This document shows positions 49,801 through 58,918 of a DNA stretch of 64,000 bases, piece after piece. Where the stretch lies: assembly GCF_004307995.1 (NCBI RefSeq), contig NZ_SIRE01000003.1, positions 186,001-250,000 on the forward strand, in the 5' to 3' direction. The notes beneath the pieces were generated by a model, which made no database searches, was not told where the DNA came from, and worked only from the letters and a program-made list of their open reading frames with translations. The stretch comes from Paenibacillus thalictri. GTDB taxonomy: Bacteria; Bacillota; Bacilli; Paenibacillales; NBRC-103111. The position numbers and the translations under genes are program-made. Position 1 is the first letter of the stretch. Each line of letters begins with the position of its first letter.

Positions 49801-50568
49801 TTAAAATTCTAAACAAAGATAACTTAACGTGCCGAGATCGTAATGGCGGTGCAGCACCTTGGCATGATGCTGCGGATCACCGCTGCCGAGTGCGATGAAA
49901 AACGGGACAAAATGCTCGGGTCTGGGTACGGCAGCTCTGGCGTTGGGAGCCAGCTTTTCGTATTGAAAAAGGGATTCCAGGTCGTTGGCGGCCAATTTCT
50001 CCAGCAGCCAGTCATCGAACTGGACGGCCCATGGCTCCGGTGTCGTTTGCCCCCAGCGTATCATTCGCAAATTATGCACGGTCACTCCGCTGCCGATCAC
50101 CAGAATGTCTTCCGATCCAAGGCCCCGCAACGCTTCGCCGATCTTGTACTGCTGCTCTGCAGGCAAGTACGGATGAACCGATATTTGTACGACGGGAATG
50201 TTGGCTTCCGGGTACATCCGGTGAAGCAGCGTCCAGGAACCGTGGTCAAGCCCGCGGACCGTGTCGGTTTTTACTTGAATGCCATTAGCCTGAAGCCGCT
50301 GGGCAACCATCGAAGCAACGATGGAAGAACCACGCGCATTGTATTTGATCGCATACAGCTCGTCGGGAAATCCGCCGAAATCGTAGATCGTGTCGTAAAT
50401 ATCGTCCGAAGAGGAAATGGTGAGCGTTTCGCTTTCCCAGTGGGCGGTGAAAATCACAATGGCTTTTGGCGCTAGCTGGCTTGCCAACTTGCCCAGAAAC
50501 TCCGTATACGGCGTATCTTCGACGGCCAGCATTGGTGAACCGTGAGCTAAAAATAATGATGGCATCAT
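49801..50568 (-). CDS. DODA-type extradiol aromatic ring-opening dioxygenase
   Basis: 255 aa from ATG 50568 after GCGAGGTGCTGATT. LigB/DODA superfamily: PSLFLAHGSPMLAVEDTPYT at the start (His with the metal), VIFTAHWESETLTISSSD, GLDHGSWTLLHRMYPEANIP and the late VIGSGVTVHNLRMIRWGQ. These are the family's metal His and catalytic His segments, as in YgiD of E. coli. Opens catechol-type rings; the natural substrate is unknown. A perfect palindromic operator lies at its promoter. Confidence 0.9.
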   Translation of the reverse strand: MMPSLFLAHGSPMLAVEDTPYTEFLGKLASQLAPKAIVIFTAHWESETLTISSSDDIYDTIYDFGGFPDELYAIKYNARGSSIVASMVAQRLQANGIQVKTDTVRGLDHGSWTLLHRMYPEANIPVVQISVHPYLPAEQQYKIGEALRGLGSEDILVIGSGVTVHNLRMIRWGQTTPEPWAVQFDDWLLEKLAANDLESLFQYEKLAPNARAAVPRPEHFVPFFIALGSGDPQHHAKVLHRHYDLGTLSYLCLEF

Positions 50569-50586
50569 AATCAGCACCTCGCTTTA

Positions 50587-50613
50587 TATACTAACTTTAT
50601 GTAAGTTAGTATA
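50587..50613 (-). promoter_or_regulatory. Perfect palindromic operator at the DODA promoter
   Basis: TATACTAACTT and AAGTTAGTATA are perfect 11-base inverses around a five-base centre. On the minus strand TTGACG and TATACT, 18 bases apart, form a promoter whose -10 box is in the dyad. The ACTAACT/AGTTAGT core resembles the HxlR site at 23314-23330, so an HxlR-type electrophile sensor may act here. No regulator gene is adjacent. Confidence 0.65.
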
Positions 50614-50651
50614 CTTTAATGCATATCAATTCGTCAAGCTCTGATTGTTTC

Positions 50652-50720
50652 AGTATGCTCCGATTGCCACACGAATACAATACAGATGGTGTGTATAGGC
50701 GCCGGCATTCGGAGCATACT
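50652..50720. repeat. 17-bp inverted repeat enclosing a second dyad
   Basis: AGTATGCTCCGATTGCC pairs with GGCATTCGGAGCATACT at 16 of 17 positions; a CACAC/GTGTG pair lies inside. The element occupies most of the gap between the DODA gene and the small gene at 50768. It could be a hairpin, an operator or a small MITE; no coding sequence is in it. Confidence 0.5.
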
Positions 50721-50767
50721 ATGTACGCTTGACCACATCTTTGGCTGACCAAGGAGGCGTACTGCTG

Positions 50768-50911
50768 ATGGCTAAAGGGAAACACAAATCGATGGAGCAG
50801 CAGCTTCAATCCGAGCGCGCTCATTCCAAAGAGGCGGCGGAAAATTTATCGAATACGATGCCGACCTATCACAAAGATAAACATGAACCGAACCGTCCAT
50901 CTACCGGCTAA
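50768..50911 (+). CDS. 47-aa hydrophilic protein of unknown function
   Basis: ATG 50768 after AAGGAGGCGTACTGCTG, a strong RBS. The protein has no hydrophobic segment and is rich in Lys, His, Glu and Ser (KGKHKSMEQQLQSERAHSKE, TMPTYHKDKHEPNRPSTG). Size and composition resemble small spore proteins of Bacillales, but no specific Ssp family was recognised. A terminator follows it, supporting it as a one-gene unit. Confidence 0.5.
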   Translation: MAKGKHKSMEQQLQSERAHSKEAAENLSNTMPTYHKDKHEPNRPSTG

Positions 50912-50917
50912 ACACGC

Positions 50918-50963
50918 AAAAACCCCTTCAAGACCGTAAAATGCGGTCCGGAGGGGTTTTATT
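50918..50963 (+). terminator. Terminator, possibly bidirectional
   Basis: AAAACCCCTTC pairs with GGAGGGGTTTT (partial), with inner GACCG/CGGTC, then TATTAT. It separates the small plus-strand gene from the small minus-strand gene. Confidence 0.75.
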
Positions 50964-50986
50964 ATGAAACGGCAAATAATTTCATA

Positions 50987-51097
50987 TTAGTCCTCGTCTT
51001 TTTCCCAACGCCTCGAATAAGCTTTATTTGTTACCCAAATCGTTGACCATACGACGGCGATGATGACGATAGCGGCTACAATCCATACCCCTGTCAT
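50987..51097 (-). CDS. 36-aa single-pass membrane protein (YtzI-like)
   Basis: ATG 51097 to TAA 50987, with GGGAGGCAGAGCTC before the start. The protein is one membrane helix (GVWIVAAIVIIAVVWSTIWV) followed by a basic-acidic tail (TNKAYSRRWEKDED). The TNKAYS-type segment after the helix recalls the small YtzI proteins of Bacillus, by memory only. Expressed alone; function unknown. Confidence 0.6.
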   Translation of the reverse strand: MTGVWIVAAIVIIAVVWSTIWVTNKAYSRRWEKDED

Positions 51098-51280
51098 GAG
51101 CTCTGCCTCCCGTTTTTCTTACAGCAATCTTTGAATCTTTGAACATTTTAGCACGTTACGCATCGCTGTGTAAATGAACCTTGTCTGGAGAATAAGGCGA
51201 TTTGATTGCAGATTTGTCAATCGTTAGATAATATGAAGAAATATCTACTGCTAATACCCGATCACGGAAGGAGAATTTAA

Positions 51281-53032
51281 GTGTTATGGTATAAATTAAG
51301 GTCGATCAGGACAAAGATTCTCGCGGCTTTCATCGCACTTATAATGGTTCCGATGCTGCTCATCGCCGCTTTTAATTATTTGAAAAGCGCTTCCATTCTA
51401 GAAAAGCAGGCCGGTCAACAGTTTCATCATCTCTCGGAAATTACAAATCGCCAATTCGATCAATATTTTACGAATCTCGACGTTGTCTCGATGAACATCG
51501 TGGAATCGCCGGTTATTCAAAACCGTTTGCAGCAAAAATTCGTTCCGTCCATACTCTGGACGCCAAAGCAGATTGCCGAAGAAGCCGAGGTGAAAAGTTT
51601 TCTCTCGGGTATTCACAAACTTGTACCCGGCTTGTCGGGAATCGCCGTTTACGGCTTCAATGGCATTATCGATTATTATCATCCAAGCTGGACGATAAGT
51701 CTGGATTACAGTCCGACCCAAGAGTATTGGTACCGTGAAGCGGCAATGCGCAATGGAAGATGGCTGCTAAGCGGGAAACGGACGGAAAACGAGTTTTCTT
51801 TTTTCAAATCGAGGTCCGAAGAATCCGTCATCACTTTCGCACGGCTGGTTCGAAATCTGGATACACTCGAGCCCATGGGAGTGCTTGCCATCAATATTAA
51901 AGTTAACGCTCTTGAATCCATATTAGGCATTGCCGAAACCGCAAGGCCAACCGTTATAAAAAATGAAAACGGTCAATTGATTATGTCGACGGCCGGCGCG
52001 GAAGCGCATCTAAGCGACAACGATTGGCTGCAAACGAGCTCCGTATCCCCGGTAACCGGCTGGACCTCCATACAATTGGTATACAAGGAAGAGTTGTTTG
52101 CAGAATCCAAAAATATACGGAATTATATCATCGCAATTACCGTTGTACTATCGATTCTCGCGGTTGTGCTTGCGCATCTCCTTGCGTCAGGCATTGTCAA
52201 GCCGCTTTTGCTGCTGAAACGAAAAATGCAGGAAATCGAACAAGGCCAGTTTCAAGGGGACCTCGTCCCGATTCACCATGACGAGGTAGGCGAGCTGACG
52301 CAGAGGTTTAACCTGATGATGACCAGAATGAGGAGTCTTCTGGACGAAATTCGCAGCCGCGAACAACAGAAGGCACAGCTCGAGATGGATGCGCTGCAGG
52401 CTAGGATTAACCCCCATTTTTTATACAACACGCTGATGGCGCTTCGCATTCAGGCGGTAACAGATGGGAATCTGAAGCTTGGGGAGCTGATATCCTCGCT
52501 GGTGCATTTGTTGAAATTCAGCGCCAAAAATAAGCGAAAGGAAATTAAACTGAAGCATGAGCTTGAACTGTTAGGGGAATATGTTAAGCTGCTGCAATTA
52601 CGCAACGAAAATTTTGATTTCTCTCAGAATGTGGAATCCGGCATGGAGGAGAACATGGTTTTTCCTTTTCTGCTGCAGCCGATCGTGGAAAATGCGATAT
52701 TTCACGGTATTGGACCGCTTCAACGCAGGGGCAGGATTAGGGTTGCCCTTTATACTTCCCAAGGATGCAATATGGCTGTCATAGAAGATAACGGAGTCGG
52801 GATGGAAGAAGCAGCCGCCTTGAAGCTGCTGATGCCGGGGTACGAATCCGAAGAAAACGATCATTTGCACAAAATAGGGCTGCGAAATGTATATGAGCGG
52901 CTAAAACTGCAGTTTGGCGACAAAGCCGATATGGTCATAGACAGTGCCCCCGGAAACGGAACGAGGATAACGATACAATGGCCAATTAAAAAAGACGGGA
53001 AGGATTTCGAACATGAAAGTGCTATTGGTTGA
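51281..53032 (+). CDS. YesM-type sensor histidine kinase
   Basis: 583 aa, start GTG 51281 after GGAAGGAGAATTTAA. Membrane segment at about 15-32, a large extracytoplasmic sensor (dCache-like, about 33-280), second segment (IIAITVVLSILAVVLAHLLA, about 285-305), HAMP, His_kinase with LQARINPHFLYNTLMALRIQ (phospho-His near residue 384), HATPase with VENAIFHGI and GIGLRN-like KIGLRNVYERL. It overlaps the regulator gene by 20 bases. It should sense the sugar or related signal for the downstream ABC operon. Confidence 0.92.
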   Translation: MLWYKLRSIRTKILAAFIALIMVPMLLIAAFNYLKSASILEKQAGQQFHHLSEITNRQFDQYFTNLDVVSMNIVESPVIQNRLQQKFVPSILWTPKQIAEEAEVKSFLSGIHKLVPGLSGIAVYGFNGIIDYYHPSWTISLDYSPTQEYWYREAAMRNGRWLLSGKRTENEFSFFKSRSEESVITFARLVRNLDTLEPMGVLAINIKVNALESILGIAETARPTVIKNENGQLIMSTAGAEAHLSDNDWLQTSSVSPVTGWTSIQLVYKEELFAESKNIRNYIIAITVVLSILAVVLAHLLASGIVKPLLLLKRKMQEIEQGQFQGDLVPIHHDEVGELTQRFNLMMTRMRSLLDEIRSREQQKAQLEMDALQARINPHFLYNTLMALRIQAVTDGNLKLGELISSLVHLLKFSAKNKRKEIKLKHELELLGEYVKLLQLRNENFDFSQNVESGMEENMVFPFLLQPIVENAIFHGIGPLQRRGRIRVALYTSQGCNMAVIEDNGVGMEEAAALKLLMPGYESEENDHLHKIGLRNVYERLKLQFGDKADMVIDSAPGNGTRITIQWPIKKDGKDFEHESAIG

Positions 53033-54131
53033 AGACGAAACACTGGTCCGCAGATTTATTAAAACGCTGATCCATTGGGAAGCGAACGGTTTTACAGTCG
53101 TTGGTGAGGCTTCTAACGGCGAAGAAGCATGGGAACTGCTTCAGCATCATGCGGTGGATATCGTACTGACCGATATTCGCATGCCTGCCCTGAACGGTTT
53201 TGAGCTGATTGAGCGAATTCGCGGCTGCCGGCTGCCTTGCGAAGTGATTGTCTTAAGCAGCTACGACGACTTCGATTATGTGCGTAATGCGCTCAAGCTG
53301 CATGTAAGCGATTACGTGCACAAAGCGACGGTTTCCGGGGAAGAGCTGCTGGACAGCCTGAATAGAGCCAAGCGGGATTGGCTTAACCGGCATGAGCAGA
53401 TGTTATACGACCGTTCGCTAGCACAGCAAATGATAAGCCGGAAAGCGACAGTCGCTGCCGGTCTGCTAACGCAGCTGCTTGAGCAGGGAGCAGATCGCGA
53501 TTATCTGGAGCTGCTCGGCGAGCAGCTATCGATTTGGAAGGAGCCGTTCCAAGCGGCTTTACTGAGCGGTGACGAGTCCGTAATCGCTGCGGAACAAGCC
53601 GAAGGCGATATTGTTATGTTTCCTTATGAGGAATATTGGATCATTGCCGGAAAACATGGAGTGAAAGAATTCGCCGAGAAACGTAGTCCGGGCTGCCCTG
53701 CGGTTTACAGCGAAGAGGCGATTCGATTGGCGCAATGGCCGGATTTGTATAGAAAACTAAAGTGGGAGCTTGCTGAACATTTGCGAAAGCAGGATCATTT
53801 GTCAGCGCTGCATGTTTCGATCAGAGAGGCCGTTGAGTTTATTGAGGCCCATTATATGGATGAAATCACGCTGGAATTGATCAGCGACCGCGTTCACATC
53901 AGTTCCGCCTATTTTAGCCGCTTGTTTCAAAAGGAAACGGGATACACCTTTACCGATTACGTAACCTCAATACGTATCAACCGGGCGAAAGCTTATTTGC
54001 TGCAGACGAAGCTGCCGGTTTATGACATTGCCGAACGGGTCGGGTATCGGAACAGCAAGTATTTTTTGAAGCTTTTCAAGGAAACGGTCGGTTATACGCC
54101 AACCGAGTTTCGTGAGCTAACGACAAAATAA
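53013..54131 (+). CDS. YesN-type response regulator with AraC HTH
   Basis: 372 aa. Receiver with Asp54 (VDIVLTDIRMPALNG) and Lys in DYVHKATVS; C-terminal AraC domain about 270-370 (DEITLELISDRVHISSAYFS, VYDIAERVGYRNSKYFLKLF). Shorter than the paralogue at 37732 (534 aa), lacking most of the central region. Start ATG 53013 after GACGGGAAGGATTTCGAAC. The likely target is the promoter of the binding protein gene 192 bases downstream. Confidence 0.92.
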   Translation: MKVLLVEDETLVRRFIKTLIHWEANGFTVVGEASNGEEAWELLQHHAVDIVLTDIRMPALNGFELIERIRGCRLPCEVIVLSSYDDFDYVRNALKLHVSDYVHKATVSGEELLDSLNRAKRDWLNRHEQMLYDRSLAQQMISRKATVAAGLLTQLLEQGADRDYLELLGEQLSIWKEPFQAALLSGDESVIAAEQAEGDIVMFPYEEYWIIAGKHGVKEFAEKRSPGCPAVYSEEAIRLAQWPDLYRKLKWELAEHLRKQDHLSALHVSIREAVEFIEAHYMDEITLELISDRVHISSAYFSRLFQKETGYTFTDYVTSIRINRAKAYLLQTKLPVYDIAERVGYRNSKYFLKLFKETVGYTPTEFRELTTK

Positions 54132-54279
54132 TGAACCTGTATGTCAAAAAAAAGGACTTGAAAACGCTTTTTTTCTGTTAAAAAATACAGCAGGGTTCAA
54201 AACGGTCAAAATAGATGACCATTAAGTCATCGGAGTCTCCTTTTTTTCGTATGCCGGCTCTCTTACAATAATAATCAAG

Positions 54280-54293
54280 CGCAAACGCTTACA
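54280..54293 (+). promoter_or_regulatory. Possible CcpA (cre) site before the sugar ABC operon
   Basis: CGCAAACGCTTACA matches the cre consensus TGWAANCGNTNWCA at 12 of 14 positions. A second weaker candidate, TGAAAACGCTTTTT, is at 54159-54172. Both are in the 190-base gap between the regulator and the binding protein gene, as expected for catabolite repression. Confidence 0.35.
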
Positions 54294-54322
54294 ATATATA
54301 CTGAAAGGAACATAGAAAAGAT

Positions 54323-55606
54323 ATGGCTAAAAAAGCTTTGCTCGTATTGATGAGCTCGATGCTCACCTTCGGTTTGGCCGCTTGCGGCAGCGGAGGCGAG
54401 GCCGGTTCAAAGCCGGCAGCTCAGCAGGATGCCGCTGCCTCAGGGTCGCCTGCCAAGAAAACAAAAATTAGTGTGATCACACAAGGTCTTGAACCGAAAA
54501 AAATGCTGGAGAAGTTTTACAAGGAAAATCCGAATATTGAGGTCAATTGGGAAACGATTGGCGGCGGCAAAGTTTCCGAGGTCATCAAGACAAGGCTTGC
54601 GGCAGGGGGTGACGGAGTCGACCTGATTACTCCGCTTCGGCCGGATTATTTGCAGCTTGCCAAGACAGGACAACTGGTCGATCTCAGCAGCTTGCCTTAT
54701 CTTGATAATTACAACCCGGCAGTCATTGACAGCTCCAAGGTTGATGGCAAGCTGTACGCTTTGTCGTTATCGCTTAATTTTTATGTTACCTGGTACAATA
54801 AGTCGATCTTCAAGGAAAACAATTTGAATGAGCCGAAAAACTGGGAAGATTTTTTGGCAGTATGCGAAGCGTTGAAAGCCAAAGGCGTTCCGCCCATCGT
54901 TGTAGGAGCAAAAGATCAGGGAGAAAACAATCATTTGAGCGGCTTGCCGTTCGCAGGACTGCTCAGCAAAGATCCGACCTGGGTGCAGAAGGTTGGCGAA
55001 GGTAAAGCCAAATGGACGGACCCGGATGCGATTGCGGCGTTCGAAAAGTTCAAGCTGCTCGTAGACAAGGGATATTTACTGGACGGTGCGCTCGGGATCG
55101 GGCGAGATCAGGCATACCAGGCTTTCTACCAAGGAAAAGCGGCGATGATTTCACAGCAGGTCGGCGTTATTGAATTTCTCGCCTTAAATACACCTGGCTT
55201 CGAGGTTGGCGCTTTTGCTCCACCGGGGAACGATAAAGGTCAAGAATTAAGAATTCCGTTCTCTCCTGGCAATACGCTTGCTTTATATAACGGCAGTAAA
55301 AATAAAGAGGCAGCATTGAAGTTTATGGAGTTTATTTCAAAAACGGAAAACGCGCAGCTGATGTCGACGGAAACGGCGCTAATCAGCTCGGTGAAAGGCA
55401 TCAAGCTGGATTTTCATCCGATCGCCGCCAGCCTGAATCCTCTGCTCGACATGAAAACGTCCGACTTGATGCATGCCGCAGTCACGACCCAAACAAAACC
55501 TGCTCTGGCTACGGCTTTGCAAAAAATCATCGGTAAGGTCGGCACACCTATTCCCGAATTGGCCAAGGAAATCCAAGCGGTAACGGATAAAGAAATAGTC
55601 AAATAA
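54323..55606 (+). CDS. Carbohydrate ABC transporter substrate-binding lipoprotein
   Basis: 427 aa. Lipobox GLAACGSGG, then a type-I sugar-binding fold (SBP_bac_1, CUT1): EKFYKENPNIEVNWETIGGG, DLITPLRPDYLQLAKTGQLV, LSLSLNFYVTWYNKSIFKEN, and the late YNGSKNKEAALKFMEFISKT. Oligosaccharide or sugar-derivative binding is expected. RBS GAAAGGAAC before ATG 54323. Followed by two permease genes; no ATPase gene is in the operon, as usual for CUT1 systems that share MsmX-type ATPases. Confidence 0.9.
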   Translation: MAKKALLVLMSSMLTFGLAACGSGGEAGSKPAAQQDAAASGSPAKKTKISVITQGLEPKKMLEKFYKENPNIEVNWETIGGGKVSEVIKTRLAAGGDGVDLITPLRPDYLQLAKTGQLVDLSSLPYLDNYNPAVIDSSKVDGKLYALSLSLNFYVTWYNKSIFKENNLNEPKNWEDFLAVCEALKAKGVPPIVVGAKDQGENNHLSGLPFAGLLSKDPTWVQKVGEGKAKWTDPDAIAAFEKFKLLVDKGYLLDGALGIGRDQAYQAFYQGKAAMISQQVGVIEFLALNTPGFEVGAFAPPGNDKGQELRIPFSPGNTLALYNGSKNKEAALKFMEFISKTENAQLMSTETALISSVKGIKLDFHPIAASLNPLLDMKTSDLMHAAVTTQTKPALATALQKIIGKVGTPIPELAKEIQAVTDKEIVK

Positions 55607-55696
55607 CTAAACCGTTAGCTAAAGACAACAGCGATGATGCTCACGGGGATTGCCTCCTCGTGAGCATTGTATTGGATCGGAGTGAGAGCATCTGTT

Positions 55697-56578
55697 ATGA
55701 AAGCAAGAAGAGTGGTAAATCTGCTCGTATTTCTGGTTCCGTCGACATTGATTTATACATTGTTTGTAATGTATCCAAGTATAAGCGGTCTTTATTATTC
55801 GCTGACGGACTGGGACGGGCTTTCGCCCCATTACAAAATCATCGGACTTGACAACTTTAAGGAGATTTTCCAGGATCCGCTGTTTTACAAAGTGTTGAAA
55901 AACTCGTTCCTATTTGCGGTTTTTGTCGTCCTAATCAAAAATGCGCTCGCCTTGTTTTTCGCAATCATGCTTGATAAAAAAATGAAAATGACCGGGTTTT
56001 TCCGAAGCGTCTATTTTATTCCGGCCATTTTGAGTTCGATTGTAGTGGCCTACACGTGGGTCACGATTTTTAATCCGGTGTTCGGGTCGTGGCAAATCTT
56101 TTTCCAGGCGCTGGGTCTGGATACGATCGCCAAGCTGGACCTGCTTGGCAATACGTCAACTTCGCTGCCTTCGGTCATTTTTGTTTCCATATGGCAGAAC
56201 ATGGGATATGCAATGGTCATTTATTTGGCCGGCCTGCAGACGATCCCGAGCGATCTGTACGAATCAGCGCAAATCGACGGGGCCGGACGATGGAAACAAT
56301 TCGTCCATATCACGTTTCCGTTAATTGCGCCCGCGTTAACGATCAACATGATTTTATCGACCATCAATTCCTTAAAGGAATTCGATCTGGTCTATATTTT
56401 GACGGGGGGCGGGCCGTTCGATTCATCGCAAGTGATCGGAACGGCCATTTACAAGGTTGCCTTCGAGATGAACCGATTTGGTTACGGCATCGCCATGTCG
56501 CTTATTTTGTTCATTCTCATTGCCGTCATTTCCTTGGGCCAGCTGCGGTATTTGAAGAAGCGGGAGGTGGACTACTAG
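55697..56578 (+). CDS. Carbohydrate ABC permease (MalF/LacF type)
   Basis: 293 aa from ATG 55697, with GGAGTGAGAGCATCTGTT before it. Six membrane segments; EAA-loop motif YESAQIDGAGRWKQFVHITF. YSLTDWDGLSPHYKIIGLDN is the usual segment 1 exit. First permease of the importer; an earlier in-frame codon at 55667 has no RBS. Confidence 0.9.
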   Translation: MKARRVVNLLVFLVPSTLIYTLFVMYPSISGLYYSLTDWDGLSPHYKIIGLDNFKEIFQDPLFYKVLKNSFLFAVFVVLIKNALALFFAIMLDKKMKMTGFFRSVYFIPAILSSIVVAYTWVTIFNPVFGSWQIFFQALGLDTIAKLDLLGNTSTSLPSVIFVSIWQNMGYAMVIYLAGLQTIPSDLYESAQIDGAGRWKQFVHITFPLIAPALTINMILSTINSLKEFDLVYILTGGGPFDSSQVIGTAIYKVAFEMNRFGYGIAMSLILFILIAVISLGQLRYLKKREVDY

Positions 56579-56579
56579 G

Positions 56580-57407
56580 ATGAAAGCCGTTAAACGCATC
56601 GAACATGTGCTGATTTACATTGTTTTAGCGGCGACCAGTCTGCTTATTTTATACCCGATCGCGCTCATTCTCGTATCCTCCATGAAAACGAGTCCCGAGT
56701 TCATGAGCAATCCGTTCGGGTGGCCGCAGCATTGGACCTTCAGCAACTATACGATGGCCTGGGAAACCGCCAGCTTTTCCACTTACTTCGGCAACAGTAT
56801 TCTGCTGACGTCCGTCAGCGTCATCTTTATCGTCCTGTTCGGATCGATGACCGCTTATGCGCTGAACTGGAACTTCAAGGGCAGCAAGCAGCTGTTCAGT
56901 TATTTTCTGCTCGGAATCATGATTCCGCTGCAGGCGAAAATCATTACGTTGTTTGTATTTATGAAACAGCTCGGCATCATCAATACGCATTTCGGACTCA
57001 TTCTTGTGTTTATTGCCTTCAATTTGTCATTGGCGATATTTATCTTTTTCGGTTTTTTTAAAACGATCCCGAAGGAGCTCAAAGAGGCGGCGCTGCTTGA
57101 CGGCTGCTCTGAAATCGGCACGTTTTGGCGCATCATTCTACCCGTATCGAGGCCGATTATCGCTACCGTCATCATTCTTACCGGGCTGTATGTATGGAAC
57201 AGCTTTTTTCTGCCGCTCATTCTGCTGCAGGATAAAAAGCTTTTTCCGATCACGTTGGGCCTGCAGCGCCTGAAAGGCGAAATTTCGGTGAATTGGCCGC
57301 TGTTTTTTGCCGCAATGGTGATGCTGATGATTCCGATTATCACCGTGTTCGTCATTATGCAGAAGCAGTTTATTAAAGGTTTGACAAACGGCGCGGTAAA
57401 AGGTTAA
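56580..57407 (+). CDS. Carbohydrate ABC permease (MalG/LacG type)
   Basis: 275 aa, six membrane segments. EAA loop KELKEAALLDGCSEIGTFWR and the N-terminal SSMKTSPEFMSNPFGWPQHW are the typical signatures of the G-type subunit. Starts at ATG 56580, one base after the stop of the first permease gene, with GGGAGGTGGAC as RBS. Pairs with the previous permease. Confidence 0.9.
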   Translation: MKAVKRIEHVLIYIVLAATSLLILYPIALILVSSMKTSPEFMSNPFGWPQHWTFSNYTMAWETASFSTYFGNSILLTSVSVIFIVLFGSMTAYALNWNFKGSKQLFSYFLLGIMIPLQAKIITLFVFMKQLGIINTHFGLILVFIAFNLSLAIFIFFGFFKTIPKELKEAALLDGCSEIGTFWRIILPVSRPIIATVIILTGLYVWNSFFLPLILLQDKKLFPITLGLQRLKGEISVNWPLFFAAMVMLMIPIITVFVIMQKQFIKGLTNGAVKG

Positions 57408-57436
57408 TTCCACAATCAGAAGAAGGAGCAAGGTTC

Positions 57437-58819
57437 ATGAACAAGCAGGGAACAAAAGAAACATTTGAGAGCGTGCTGGCCCATGTTAACACGAATTCGC
57501 GGCCTTCCGAGCTGCGCATCACCGATATCCGCTTTGCCGATATTGTGGGCATACCGACGCACTGCAGCTTGATTAAAGTATACACAAATCAAGGAATCGT
57601 CGGTTTCGGCGAGGTACGCGACAATGCCGAAAAATTGTACGCCCTGATGCTGAAGAGCCGCCTGCTTGGCGAAAATCCTTGCAACATTGACAAATTGTTC
57701 CGGCGGATCAAGCAGTTCGGCAGTCACGGCCGCCAAGGGGGCGGGGTCAGCGGCCTGGAGATCGCTTTGTGGGATATCGCCGGCAAAGCTTATGGCATCC
57801 CTATCTACCAAATGCTGGGCGGCAAATTCCGCGATAAAATTCGCATGTACTGCGATACCGATGTGGACGGCAAAGATACGGGCACGGCGATGGGTGAAGC
57901 TTTAAAAAAGCGAATGGAGCAAGGATATACTTTTCTGAAAATGGACCTAGGCATCAATCAGATTGCGCATGAGCCGGGCACATTAAGCGGCCCCGCCGGA
58001 TTCGTCCAGGAGGTAAGGGACCTTTCAGCGCAGTGGCGCAACCGGTTTAATGTCCCGATGTCCCGGGAGCTGCGCAGCAAGCACTTCGATCTCACCAATA
58101 TCGCGCATCCTTTCACGGGAGTTCATGTCACCGAGCAAGGTCTCGACATGTTGGAGCAGTACGTCGCCGAGGTTCGGAATGTGATTGGCTACGAGGTTCC
58201 GCTAGCGATCGATCATTTTGGACATATCGGCGTGGAGGACTGCATCAAGCTTGGCAGACGGATTGAAAAATTCAACCTGGCATGGATGGAAGACATGATT
58301 CCGTGGCAGTACACCCAGCAATATGTAAGATTGGCTCAGTCGGTAACGACGCCTATATGTACCGGGGAAGACATTTATTTAAAGGAAAATTTCAGACCAT
58401 TGCTTGAATCCGGCGGCATTTCCGTCGTACATCCTGATATGCTGACGGCCGGAGGCATTCTGGAAACCAAGAAATTGGGGGACATGGCGCAGGAATATGG
58501 TGTCGCGATGGCCATCCACATGGCAGAAAGTCCGATTGCATGTCTGGCGGCCGTTCATGCGGCGGCGGCGGTGGAAAACTTCCTTGCCTTGGAATTCCAC
58601 TCGAATGATGTGCCGTGGTGGGATGACCTTATCATCAGCAAGCTGCCGAAGCCGCTGCTGCAAAACGGCTTCATCGCCGTACCCGATGCGCCGGGCCTTG
58701 GCATCGAAGAGCTGAACGACGAAGCGATCGCCCAGCATCTTCATCCGGAAATTCCCGGACTTTGGGAGCCGACGGACTCATGGAACAATTACTGGTCCAA
58801 CGACCGGCAGTGGAGTTAA
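57437..58819 (+). CDS. Enolase-superfamily sugar-acid dehydratase (MR/ManD-like)
   Basis: 460 aa. N-terminal capping domain (about 20-140), then the (beta/alpha)7 barrel. Metal ligands are visible as Asp in PLAIDHFGH, Glu in AWMEDMIPW and Glu in ICTGEDIY; the His-Asp dyad region is HPDMLTAGGI with His in AMAIHMAES. The first barrel segment FLKMDLGI has one Lys followed by Asp, not the double Lys of mandelate racemase. This pattern is expected for sugar-acid (aldonate) dehydratases producing 2-keto-3-deoxy acids. RBS AGAAGGAGCAAGGTTC. First enzyme after the importer genes. Confidence 0.85.
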   Translation: MNKQGTKETFESVLAHVNTNSRPSELRITDIRFADIVGIPTHCSLIKVYTNQGIVGFGEVRDNAEKLYALMLKSRLLGENPCNIDKLFRRIKQFGSHGRQGGGVSGLEIALWDIAGKAYGIPIYQMLGGKFRDKIRMYCDTDVDGKDTGTAMGEALKKRMEQGYTFLKMDLGINQIAHEPGTLSGPAGFVQEVRDLSAQWRNRFNVPMSRELRSKHFDLTNIAHPFTGVHVTEQGLDMLEQYVAEVRNVIGYEVPLAIDHFGHIGVEDCIKLGRRIEKFNLAWMEDMIPWQYTQQYVRLAQSVTTPICTGEDIYLKENFRPLLESGGISVVHPDMLTAGGILETKKLGDMAQEYGVAMAIHMAESPIACLAAVHAAAAVENFLALEFHSNDVPWWDDLIISKLPKPLLQNGFIAVPDAPGLGIEELNDEAIAQHLHPEIPGLWEPTDSWNNYWSNDRQWS

Positions 58820-58918
58820 GTGAACGCGGCACATGGAATCTGTTCATATGCGTTTTCATATAACTGAATATTATGAAAATTCTAAAAAAAAATTTATCGA
58901 CAGAAGGAAGGACCTCTC

